Below, piece by piece: positions 8,208-17,491 of a DNA stretch of 43,248 nucleotides. Numbering within the stretch: position 1 is the stretch's first letter; each line of letters opens with the position of its first letter. The translations under genes and the position numbers were made by a program. Source of the DNA: an uncultured Clostridium sp. (lineage in GTDB: Bacteria; Bacillota; Clostridia; TANB77; CAG-508); NCBI GenBank assembly GCA_900554365.1, contig USGY01000012.1, positions 1 through 43,248 of the forward strand. The letters are read 5' to 3'. Below the pieces are notes generated by a model, which was given only the letters and a program-made list of their open reading frames with translations, was not told the origin of the DNA and ran no database searches.

Positions 8208-11200
8208 ATGAAAAGCAAAATCTTAAAAACAGTGATAGTATTAATGTTACTTGCGTCATTAACCATGGTCAACTTTATTTATGTTGGAGCAGGGTTTATA
8301 AGCTATGCTGCAAGTAATTCAACTACAAATCACAAAAATGTAGAATTTACTGCTGAACTAAAAGATAATAAAACTTTAAGTTTGGAAGTGGCAGTAAAAA
8401 ATGAAGGTTATTTGAATGGAGAAATTAACATAGAAAATCCTAATTTTAAACTAAAAAATTCAAATAGCGAATATGTTAATAAAGTAGAAGATACTAAATT
8501 AACATTAAATCAAATAAATGCTGGAACAACAGCACAATTTGATGTAGAAATAGAGCCTATAGAAAATGAACAATTTGATTTAGGACTATTAACAAGTAAA
8601 ACAAAAATAAATCTAAATGCGACATACAAAGATAGGACTGAAAAAGACATAAATGTAAAAGCATCAAGAGAAGTCAAATTAGATTATGCTTATAATAAGG
8701 AAGATAATGTTGAAGCAACAATGGATTTATTAACAAACAAAATTGTTAAAGTAAATGGAGAAGATAAAAGACTTGTTCAAATTTCTATGAATATGGGAAC
8801 AAAATTAAATGATTTCCCAATTAAAGAAATAAAAACAACAGTAACATTACCAACTATAGATGGTGAAGCACCAACAGTAGTTGCAAAATCTAATTCAAAT
8901 ACAATGACAAACTTTAAATATGAATATGATAATAAATCTAAAGTAGAAATTAGCTATACAAACGAAGCTAATGCTAATAACCAAATTGTTTGGAAAAAAC
9001 AAGGAACAGAAAATGTTGTTTTAACACTTATTTATAATAAAGATGCTAAAATAAATGATAGTAAAATCTCTTCAGAAGAAGATGTAACATTATATGATGA
9101 TAATACATTAAAAGGAACAGCTGAAGTTATAATTGATAGTCAAAAAAGAGATGCTATCATGCAAGTATCAGGAGCTGATAAAGAAAGTTCAATATTTAAA
9201 GGAAAATTATATTCTGGAATAGAACGTAGTTATGAAGCTCAAACTAAAGTATCCGTAAACTTAGCAAATGTTGGAGACGGAATTAATATAACAGAAAATG
9301 CTGTAAACGAAGCAAACGTAGTTTATAACAAAACAATTTTATCAAAAGATAATTTTAATAAAATATTAGGTGAAAATGGTGTTTTAACAATATCAAATGA
9401 AAATGGGGAAGTTTTAACAACATTAACAAATGCTAGTAATGTAGATGAAAACGGAAATATGGTTGTAGATTATAGTGGAAGAGAGCCTTCATCAATTGTA
9501 ATCAAAACAACAACACCAGTTTCAGAAGGTGATTTAAATTTCACACATATTAAAACAATAAAAGCTGATAAATCGTTTAAAAATATTGATGAATTAACAA
9601 ATAAAATTACATTATCATATGGAACAGATGAAACATTAGATTCAGAAACAACATTAAAACTAGAAGAAGCTACAACAGAAGCATCTTTACAAACAAATAA
9701 AGATACATTATCAACAGTTGTTGAAAACAATGTGGAAATGAGAGCAATTTTAAAGAGTAATAATGAAAAAGAAAACTTATATTCAAATCCAAGTATAAAA
9801 TTTGAATTACCTGAATCAGTAGAAAATATTTCAATAACAGGTATTGATTTGGTATATGAATCAGAATTACAAATTAAAAATTATAAAGTAGATGGAAGAA
9901 CAATAACAGTAAATTTAGCTGGAACACAAACACAATATAAAGAATCTGGAATTGAAGGAGCTATATTAATAGTAAATGCAAATGTAAAAGTAAATAGAAG
10001 AGCACCAACACAAGATAGCCAAATTACAATGACAGTTAATAATAACCAAGAAGAAGCTAAAGATGAAAAAGCTATTAAAGTTGTTGCACCAACAGATATG
10101 ACAGTAATAAATAATATAAACACATTAGGTGTTGAAACAATAGGACAGGAAGAATCAACAAAAGTATCACTTCAAAGAGGTGCAAACAGTAAACAAGTAG
10201 AAACAGAAGTGGAAATTATAAACAATAATGAAAATGCTGTACAAAATGTAAAAGCATTAGGAACATTCCCAACTAAGAATAGCCAAAACAATATTGATAC
10301 AAAAATAACTAAAGAATTGAATGTTACAGGAACAGATGGTGCAGAAGTATATTATACAGAAAATGAAAATGCAACAGATGATTTACAAAACTCTGAAAAT
10401 GGATGGCAACAATCAATAGACGATTCATCAAATGTTAAAAAATATTTAATTACAGTACCAAAAATGAATAGTGGAGATAGTGTAAAAGCTACATATAACA
10501 CAGAGGTACCAGCATCACTTGAATATAATCAACAAGCAAAACAAGGATATACAGTAAATTATGAAAATTCAGTAACAAATGTAACAAATGAAATGAAAGC
10601 AACAACAATCAATATGGAAACAGGTGTTGGACCAAAATTAGAAACTAAAATATCTGCAAGTTTAAATGGACAAAACTTAACAGATACAAGTACTGTAAAA
10701 AACGGAGAAGTAATAAAATATAATGTATCTGTTTCAAATACAGGTAGTGAAGATGTAAGTGACATAACAGTACAAGGATCAGTACCAGAAGGAACAACAT
10801 TAGTTGAACCAGAAGATAATTATGAATATACTGGATCTTCTTACTATAAAGAATTAGATACAAAAACATATGAAACAAAAATTGATAAATTAAAAGCTGG
10901 AGATACTTTAACCAAAGAATATGAAGTTAGAGTAAATTCAGATACAAAAGCAGGAACAAAATTACAAGCAACAAGTACTGTAAAATATGGAGATGTTGAA
11001 AAAAATGCTCAATCAACTCCGATAACTACAGAAACAGGAAAACTTAGAGTAACAGTAAAAAGAATTACAGATAGAAGAAATAGTTTATATGAATCTGGAA
11101 CTGTTCAATATTATGCAATAATTGAAAACATATCAAATGAAAAACAAGATAACGTAACAGTAAAAACAAATTTAAACAATGCTTTATCTGTAAATAGATT

Positions 11201-12962
11201 AGTATTAATAAATAACTTACCTGCAACAAAAATAACAGATGAAGATTTATCATCTAATAATAAACAATATACACCAGCCGATCAACTTCAAGAAACTAAC
11301 GAAAATGAATTACAAACAGAAGTAGTTGATTATAAAGATGAATTAAATATAGGTTCAATAGAAGCTGGTCAAAATAAAGTATTAAGTTATGATATGCAAA
11401 TAAACAAATTAGATAATACAAATACTTTAGGTTTCTCAGTATCAGCAAAAGCTGGAAATCAAAATTATGATTCAAATCAAACAGCTGATAATGTTGTTAA
11501 AGCAAATGTAAATATTGCAATGTCAGCAAATCCTGAATCTAAATATTTAAATTCAGGTGACACATTAGAATATACAATCACAGTAAAAAATAATGGAGAC
11601 CAAAAATTAGAAGGTTTAACATTAAAAGATAAAATTCCAGCAAGTTTAACAGTAACAAAGGTAACTGTTGATGGAAAGGAATCAGAAGAATTAAAAGAAC
11701 AAAATGATATACAAATAATGTTAAGTATAGCTGCAAATTCTGAAATGGTTATAAAAATAGATACAGAAGTAAATTATTCAGAATCAAGATTAACAGCTGA
11801 ATCAATAACAAATAATGCAAGTTTAGTACTTTTAGGACAAGAAATTGCTAAAACACCAGAAATTACACATATAATTGAAGCAAACAAAGGTGAAAATGGA
11901 AACGAAAATGGTAATAATTCAGAAAACAACGATATAGCAAATGGAACAGCAATTATAACAGGTACAGCTTGGTATGACGCTAATGCAAATGGTCAAAGAG
12001 ATGACGATGAACAATTATTAAGCGGAATAAAAGTAAGATTATACAATACAGAAACAAATAATTTAGTAAAAGATTCTAACGGACAAGTGTTAGAAGCAAC
12101 AACAAACGAAAATGGTGTATATGTATTGAATAATATAGCAAGTGGAAAATATATAGCGGTATTTGATTACAATACAACAGAATATACATTATCAAAATAT
12201 AGAGTTCAAGGAGCTTCTCAAGATAGGACTTCTAGTGCTATATTGAAAAAATTATCAATATCTGGAACTGAACAAGAAATAGCTTCAACAGATATTATAG
12301 AAATTACAGATAAAAATGTATCAGACATGAATATTGGTTTAATGAAATTACAAAATTTTGATTTTAAACTAGAAAAATATGTAGAAAAAGTAATAATTCA
12401 AGACAGTAAGGGAAGTACAGTAAAAGAATATGGAGACGAAACATTAGCAAGAGCTGAAATTGACGGTAAAAAAGTTAATGGAACTACAGTATTAATCGAA
12501 TATAAAATTAGAGTAACAAACGTAGGTGAAGTAGCCGGATATGTAAGAAAAATTGCAGATTATATGCCAAGTGACTTGAAATTTAATTCAGAATTAAATA
12601 AAGATTGGTATGAAACAAAAGATGGATTATATACATCAAGCTTTGTAAATGACAAAATAGAACCAGGACAAAGCAAAGAAATAACATTAACATTAACTAA
12701 AGCAATGACAGAAAATAATTTAGGATTAATAAACAATACAGCAGAAATTACTGAAGAATATAATGATTTAGGATTATCAGACAGTAATTCAACACCAGGA
12801 AATAAAGTTAAAGGTGAAAACGATTTAAGTTCTGCAGACTTAATTTTAGGACCAAAAACAGGTGGAGCTGTATATGTAGGAATAGCAATAGCAGTAGTAG
12901 TTGTACTAGCAGGAGTTGCTTATGTAATAGTTAGAAAAAATAAAAAAGAAAGTAAAATGTAG
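8208..12962 (+). CDS. Giant cell-surface protein A (DUF11-like and SdrD B-like domains)
   Basis: The 1584-residue protein starts at ATG with CAAGGAGGG upstream. Residues 1-36 form a signal peptide (likely cut near SYAAS). A long series of beta-sandwich modules follows, including DUF11-like repeats (VIKYNVSVSNTGSEDVSDIT near 845; LEYTITVKNNGDQKLEGLTL near 1125). An SdrD B-like domain spans about 1246-1335, with an EF-hand-like loop DANANGQRDDDE. Another DUF11-like domain spans about 1385-1540. The C-terminus has GPKTG at 1548-1552, a membrane segment (about 1555-1576) and a basic tail, as in sortase or membrane-anchored wall proteins. I see no cysteine in it. It is paralogous along its length to the first 1370 residues of the protein at 19211-28306. 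Likely an adhesin or surface-layer fibre; its ligand is unknown. Confidence 0.85.
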   Translation: MKSKILKTVIVLMLLASLTMVNFIYVGAGFISYAASNSTTNHKNVEFTAELKDNKTLSLEVAVKNEGYLNGEINIENPNFKLKNSNSEYVNKVEDTKLTLNQINAGTTAQFDVEIEPIENEQFDLGLLTSKTKINLNATYKDRTEKDINVKASREVKLDYAYNKEDNVEATMDLLTNKIVKVNGEDKRLVQISMNMGTKLNDFPIKEIKTTVTLPTIDGEAPTVVAKSNSNTMTNFKYEYDNKSKVEISYTNEANANNQIVWKKQGTENVVLTLIYNKDAKINDSKISSEEDVTLYDDNTLKGTAEVIIDSQKRDAIMQVSGADKESSIFKGKLYSGIERSYEAQTKVSVNLANVGDGINITENAVNEANVVYNKTILSKDNFNKILGENGVLTISNENGEVLTTLTNASNVDENGNMVVDYSGREPSSIVIKTTTPVSEGDLNFTHIKTIKADKSFKNIDELTNKITLSYGTDETLDSETTLKLEEATTEASLQTNKDTLSTVVENNVEMRAILKSNNEKENLYSNPSIKFELPESVENISITGIDLVYESELQIKNYKVDGRTITVNLAGTQTQYKESGIEGAILIVNANVKVNRRAPTQDSQITMTVNNNQEEAKDEKAIKVVAPTDMTVINNINTLGVETIGQEESTKVSLQRGANSKQVETEVEIINNNENAVQNVKALGTFPTKNSQNNIDTKITKELNVTGTDGAEVYYTENENATDDLQNSENGWQQSIDDSSNVKKYLITVPKMNSGDSVKATYNTEVPASLEYNQQAKQGYTVNYENSVTNVTNEMKATTINMETGVGPKLETKISASLNGQNLTDTSTVKNGEVIKYNVSVSNTGSEDVSDITVQGSVPEGTTLVEPEDNYEYTGSSYYKELDTKTYETKIDKLKAGDTLTKEYEVRVNSDTKAGTKLQATSTVKYGDVEKNAQSTPITTETGKLRVTVKRITDRRNSLYESGTVQYYAIIENISNEKQDNVTVKTNLNNALSVNRLVLINNLPATKITDEDLSSNNKQYTPADQLQETNENELQTEVVDYKDELNIGSIEAGQNKVLSYDMQINKLDNTNTLGFSVSAKAGNQNYDSNQTADNVVKANVNIAMSANPESKYLNSGDTLEYTITVKNNGDQKLEGLTLKDKIPASLTVTKVTVDGKESEELKEQNDIQIMLSIAANSEMVIKIDTEVNYSESRLTAESITNNASLVLLGQEIAKTPEITHIIEANKGENGNENGNNSENNDIANGTAIITGTAWYDANANGQRDDDEQLLSGIKVRLYNTETNNLVKDSNGQVLEATTNENGVYVLNNIASGKYIAVFDYNTTEYTLSKYRVQGASQDRTSSAILKKLSISGTEQEIASTDIIEITDKNVSDMNIGLMKLQNFDFKLEKYVEKVIIQDSKGSTVKEYGDETLARAEIDGKKVNGTTVLIEYKIRVTNVGEVAGYVRKIADYMPSDLKFNSELNKDWYETKDGLYTSSFVNDKIEPGQSKEITLTLTKAMTENNLGLINNTAEITEEYNDLGLSDSNSTPGNKVKGENDLSSADLILGPKTGGAVYVGIAIAVVVVLAGVAYVIVRKNKKESKM

Positions 12963-12982
12963 AAAGAAAGGAGGAGAGTAAT

Positions 12983-15900
12983 ATGAATAAAATATCAAAA
13001 ATAATACTTGGATTAATAATTTCATTAATAGCAATAATAGCATTAAGTACAACATCAACTGCATATTATGTTGGACAAAGAGTTGGATTAACATTAGCTG
13101 ATTACAATGGTAATATGAATAATTTATTTTGTTTGGAACATAATCAAACATTAGTAAATAGAATGATGTTTTATAGAGTTGTATCAAATGTTAGAATTGA
13201 AGGAACAAAATCAACTGATCAAACAGGAAAGATAATAAATAATTGGAATAATGCTAGATTTGCATATATATTATCACAAAATAATACAGGATATAGTAAA
13301 GATTCAAGTGTTGTAGCAAATGCTGTATGGAACTTTGCATATGATTGGATGCAAAATGTAGGACAATATCATGCAGGACTATATTCTGGATTTGCTGCAA
13401 ATGCTCGTGGAACTAGTTCATGGATAGACCAAAAATCAATAGAATATGCAAATAATCTTACTCAACAAGAAAATAGTAAAGCAACAGATTATACAAACAA
13501 ATCAAATATACAAGTAAAAGCATATCAAAAAGATGGAAAACAATATATGAGAGTAGGACCATTTAAATGGGGATTTAGTGGAAAAATAACAGAAATAAAT
13601 ATATATGATCAAAATGGAAGATCTATAAATCAAAAATTATATAGTAGTTATTATGGTTCACAAGAAAGATTCTTTGGAGCAGATGGAGTACAATCAGATA
13701 GAGAATTTTATATATCAGTACCATTAGATGGAAGTATAACTAAAATAACTAAAGTAACAGGAAATGTTCAAAATGATGTACTTGGAGTAAATATCTGGTT
13801 CTTAGATTCAGAAAATGCAGCATATCAAAATGTAATTTATAAAGAGCCATTTAATGCAAAAGATAATCTTAGAATAGAATTTAATTATGATATTCCGGTA
13901 GAGGGTAATTTAAAAGTTATAAAAGTAAATAAAGACAATGTACAATTTAAGTTACCAGGAGTTGGATTCTTAATCCAAAATAAACAATTAGGCAAATATG
14001 TAAGACAAGATGGAAATAAAATATCCTATGTTGATAAAAGTCAAGCAACAGAATTTGTAACAGATAAAAATGGTGAAATTTTAGTTAAAAACTTAATAGT
14101 AGGTACATATGTAGCATATGAAACTAAAAATCCTAATTATGGTTATGAATTTATAAATGAAGGACAAGAAAAAAATGTAGTTGTTAATAAAACAACAGAT
14201 TTCCAAATAGCAAACAAACAAATCTATGTAAAATTATCAGGATATGTATGGGTAGATAAAATATTTGGAAAACAATCAGTAAGAAATGACTTATTTAAAG
14301 ATAATGACTATGATGCAAATGACATTTTACTAGATGGAATAACAGTAAGATTAAAAGATAAAACAACAGGTCAAACTGTAAAAGAAGCTAAAACAGCTAA
14401 TGGAGGAGCATACTTATTTACAGATGTATTAATTGATAAATTAAATGATTATTACATTGAATTTGAATATGATGGATTAACATACACAAACGTAATACCA
14501 CATATCGATAAAGATAATGGATCTAAAGCAGCTGAAAGTGCTAAAAATAGAGACGAATTTAATAAAAATTTTAGTGTAGTAGAAGGAAAAACAGAAAATA
14601 CAGGATTCACAAGAGATGCAAATGGAAATGAAAAATATCAATTAACATATAACATAAATAAAAATGACCATAATGCAACATTAATAAATAATGGTCAATA
14701 TCCAATAACAGCTCAAACATCTGAAACAGGATATTACATTAGAGATCACTTTACATATGGACAAGAAGAAGTTAAATATATTAACTTAGGATTATATGAA
14801 AGAGAACAACCAGACACAGCTTTATTAAAAGATATTGAAAATGTTAGAGTTGGTGTAAATGGATATCAACATGTATATGAATATTCACAAAGATTTGTAA
14901 ATCAAGGCGAATATGGAGACGGATTTAATGTTGGTGTTAAATTTGGAAATAAATATGGAACAATGTCATATACAAGAGCTATTTATAAATCTGATGTAGA
15001 TTATACAAACGACAATGATAAGAGCAAAGAGTTAAAAGTATATATTACATATAAAATAGCATTAAGAAATGAATCAACAAACTTAATAACACAAATTAAT
15101 AATGTGGTAGATTATTATGATAGTAGATATACAGTAACAAAAGTAGGAACAGGATTAGACAACAATGGAGGAGTAACTGGAGATATCGGACATACAGAAT
15201 CAGACTATAATAATAATTATAAAAAGACAATAATTAATACTAATACAAAAATTAATCCACAAGACACAACAAATATTTATGTTGAATTTGAATTAGACAG
15301 AGAAGCAGTATTAAATATATTAAATGATAAAGAAAATTTAGACAATGTAGCAGAAATTAATTCATACTCAATATTTGATAAAGATGGAAAAGTCTATGCA
15401 GGTATAGATAGTGATTCTAACCCAGGAAATGTAAATCCTGAAGATAAGACAACATTCCAAGATGATACAGATTCAGCTCCAGCATTAAAGCTTGAAGTAG
15501 CTGATGCAAGAGAGATGAGTGGTAAAGTATTCTTAGATTCTACATCAGGAGAGTTAATGATAGGAAAAGTAAGACAAGGTAATGGTCAATATGATGAAGG
15601 AGAAAAAGGAATTCCAGGAGTTGCAATAAAACTTACAGAAAATTCTGGAAGTGAAAAAGAATATACAGCAACAACAGATGAAAATGGAGACTTTACAATA
15701 TCAGGATTCATACCAGGTGATTACACATTAACATATACATGGGGTGATTCAACATATACAGTTCAAAACTACAAAGGTACAGTATATGATTCAACAAGAG
15801 ATCAAAACAACAAAGAATGGTACAAAGTAGATGTTGACAAGAGATTAACAGATGCTTTAGACAATTATGAAACAAGACAAAAAATTGATAATGAAATGTT

Positions 15901-16888
15901 AAGTGTTGACCACAGTTCTCAAACAACAATAGACAAAATGGATTCTACAACACCTACAATGGGAATTGGAGTAGAATATGACACAACATATACAGCATCA
16001 TCAGGTGATAGATATGTATATAAAATTAGAAATGTAGACTTTGGTATAGTTGAAAGAGCTAGACAACAATTAGGATTAAGCAAACGTGCAAAAACAATAA
16101 AAATAACATTAGCTAATGGACAAGTAATTATAGATGCAACAATTGGAGAAGATGGAAAATTAACTGGACAAAAAGATCATTTAGTATACATGCCACCAGC
16201 TGATACATCAAATCCAAAGAACGGATTTATAAGAGCAGAATTAGATAATGAATTAATTCAAGGTGCAACTCTAGAAGTTGGATATGAAATTAAAACAACA
16301 AATCAAAGCGAATTAGATTACTTATCAGAAAACTTCTATAAATATGGTAAAGTAGAAGGAAATGTAGTAACAATAACACCATCAGCAGTAATAGATTACT
16401 TAGGCAAAGGATGGGCATTTGACCAAGATAAGAACCCAGATTGGAGCATTAAGACTCAAGACGAAGTTAAAAACCTAGTTGCAGAAACAGTATATAATAA
16501 TCCAAATTCAACAATAAATGAAAAAACAATATTATATACAACAAAACTACAAGATCAAAAATTAGAGCCAACACAATCTGCAACAGTTGACTTAAAAGCA
16601 TACAAGGTATTATCAACAGCAGAAGATATATCATTAGATAATGAAGCTGAAGTAAACCGTGTAGATAAAACAGGAGGTTCTAAGATAACATCAACACCAG
16701 GTAATTATGTACCAGGAACAGGAAAGACAGAATCAGACGATGGAATTAGTGAGACAGTAATTGTTACACCGGCTACAGGTGCTAATAAAGCATTCTTAAT
16801 TCCTACAATTATTGGTGCAACAGCATTAATAGTATTAGGAGCTGGAGTAGTATTAATAAAAAGAAAAGCTTTAGGAAAAAATAAATAA
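12983..16888 (+). CDS. Giant cell-surface protein B (thioester-like head, Cna-B/SdrD B-like stalk)
   Basis: The 1301-residue protein lies 20 nt after gene A, with GAAAGGAGGAGAG upstream. Residues 1-27 are a signal peptide (STTSTA). A thioester-domain-like head (about 28-160) carries the only cysteine I find, Cys50 in LFCLEHNQ, and a helix VVANAVWNFAYDW (110-122). A beta domain (about 165-300), a Cna-B/SpaA-like domain (about 308-400), an SdrD B-like domain starting KLSGYVWVDKIFGKQS (about 416) and another near 846 follow. DSNPGN and STPGN segments, typical of clostridial surface proteins, precede the end. The C-terminus is TPATG (1262-1266), a membrane segment and basic tail. It is paralogous to residues 1373-3031 of protein C. 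A role in adhesion is inferred. Confidence 0.85.
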   Translation: MNKISKIILGLIISLIAIIALSTTSTAYYVGQRVGLTLADYNGNMNNLFCLEHNQTLVNRMMFYRVVSNVRIEGTKSTDQTGKIINNWNNARFAYILSQNNTGYSKDSSVVANAVWNFAYDWMQNVGQYHAGLYSGFAANARGTSSWIDQKSIEYANNLTQQENSKATDYTNKSNIQVKAYQKDGKQYMRVGPFKWGFSGKITEINIYDQNGRSINQKLYSSYYGSQERFFGADGVQSDREFYISVPLDGSITKITKVTGNVQNDVLGVNIWFLDSENAAYQNVIYKEPFNAKDNLRIEFNYDIPVEGNLKVIKVNKDNVQFKLPGVGFLIQNKQLGKYVRQDGNKISYVDKSQATEFVTDKNGEILVKNLIVGTYVAYETKNPNYGYEFINEGQEKNVVVNKTTDFQIANKQIYVKLSGYVWVDKIFGKQSVRNDLFKDNDYDANDILLDGITVRLKDKTTGQTVKEAKTANGGAYLFTDVLIDKLNDYYIEFEYDGLTYTNVIPHIDKDNGSKAAESAKNRDEFNKNFSVVEGKTENTGFTRDANGNEKYQLTYNINKNDHNATLINNGQYPITAQTSETGYYIRDHFTYGQEEVKYINLGLYEREQPDTALLKDIENVRVGVNGYQHVYEYSQRFVNQGEYGDGFNVGVKFGNKYGTMSYTRAIYKSDVDYTNDNDKSKELKVYITYKIALRNESTNLITQINNVVDYYDSRYTVTKVGTGLDNNGGVTGDIGHTESDYNNNYKKTIINTNTKINPQDTTNIYVEFELDREAVLNILNDKENLDNVAEINSYSIFDKDGKVYAGIDSDSNPGNVNPEDKTTFQDDTDSAPALKLEVADAREMSGKVFLDSTSGELMIGKVRQGNGQYDEGEKGIPGVAIKLTENSGSEKEYTATTDENGDFTISGFIPGDYTLTYTWGDSTYTVQNYKGTVYDSTRDQNNKEWYKVDVDKRLTDALDNYETRQKIDNEMLSVDHSSQTTIDKMDSTTPTMGIGVEYDTTYTASSGDRYVYKIRNVDFGIVERARQQLGLSKRAKTIKITLANGQVIIDATIGEDGKLTGQKDHLVYMPPADTSNPKNGFIRAELDNELIQGATLEVGYEIKTTNQSELDYLSENFYKYGKVEGNVVTITPSAVIDYLGKGWAFDQDKNPDWSIKTQDEVKNLVAETVYNNPNSTINEKTILYTTKLQDQKLEPTQSATVDLKAYKVLSTAEDISLDNEAEVNRVDKTGGSKITSTPGNYVPGTGKTESDDGISETVIVTPATGANKAFLIPTIIGATALIVLGAGVVLIKRKALGKNK

Positions 16889-16906
16889 TTTATTACTACT
16901 AAATAA

Positions 16907-16938
16907 AAGAAGAGGTTCATAAGAACTTCTTCTTTTTA
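16907..16938 (+). terminator. Intrinsic terminator of the A-B operon
   Basis: AAGAAGAGGTTC (16907-16918) pairs with GAACTTCTTCTT (16923-16934) around a 4-nt loop, with one G-U pair, and is followed by a T run. It lies 19 nt after the stop of gene B and directly before a new promoter. Confidence 0.8.
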
Positions 16939-16940
16939 TA

Positions 16941-16969
16941 TTGACAAAATAAAATTTTATATATAAGAT
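16941..16969 (+). promoter_or_regulatory. SigA-type promoter of the transglutaminase cassette
   Basis: TTGACA at 16941-16946 is followed after 17 nt by TAAGAT (16964-16969). It lies between the A-B terminator and the gene at 17001, making 17001-18940 a separate transcription unit. Confidence 0.6.
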
Positions 16970-17000
16970 ATTATTGATAAAGTGAAAGGAAAAAGATAAT

Positions 17001-17489
17001 ATGGAAAACGAAAGAGAAAATGAGAGAATGGCAAAAGCCTATACAGAAACATTAACAATTCTAAGCTGGGTTGGAAAAAAATATAGAGATAAAATTCCAG
17101 AAAAATTTATAAAATTTTTAGAAGAAAATAAAGATAAAAATTATGTTCCAAAAATAAATCCAATGACATTATTAGAAAATCAAAATATTCTTGAAGAAAC
17201 AGCTAATGTGTTAGCTTTAATAAAATTAAATTATTGGTGTGAATCAGAAGAAGAAAAAAACGAATTAATTAGTTTATTAAAAGAAAATGATAATAAAAAG
17301 CAAAAAGAACTTCAAGAAAAATTTGATGTATATAAAAAGTTTGAAGAAAAAAAGAATAAATTAACAAAAGAAAACGAAAAGTACAATCATATAGATGAAA
17401 ATACAGAAGAGAAAAGTTTAATAGTAAAAAAAGAAAATATTATTATAAGATTATTAAAAAAAATTCAAAGTTGGTTTAAAAGAGGTTAA
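17001..17489 (+). CDS. Small cytoplasmic protein of a recurrent Firmicutes hypothetical family
   Basis: The 162-residue protein is charged, helical and without signal peptide. The first 110 residues resemble a recurrent uncharacterised Firmicutes protein: an N-terminal helix (AKAYTETLTILSWVGKKYRD), IPEKFIKFLEENKDKNY, then TANVLALIKLNYWCESEEEK. The rest (about 95-162) is a Lys/Glu-rich coiled-coil-like tail ending in an amphipathic basic helix (LLKKIQSWFKRG) that could touch membranes. The start is ATG with AAAGGAAAAAG upstream. The stop is 2 nt before the next start, so the two are translationally coupled. Function unknown. Confidence 0.6.
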   Translation: MENERENERMAKAYTETLTILSWVGKKYRDKIPEKFIKFLEENKDKNYVPKINPMTLLENQNILEETANVLALIKLNYWCESEEEKNELISLLKENDNKKQKELQEKFDVYKKFEEKKNKLTKENEKYNHIDENTEEKSLIVKKENIIIRLLKKIQSWFKRG

Positions 17490-17491
17490 AA

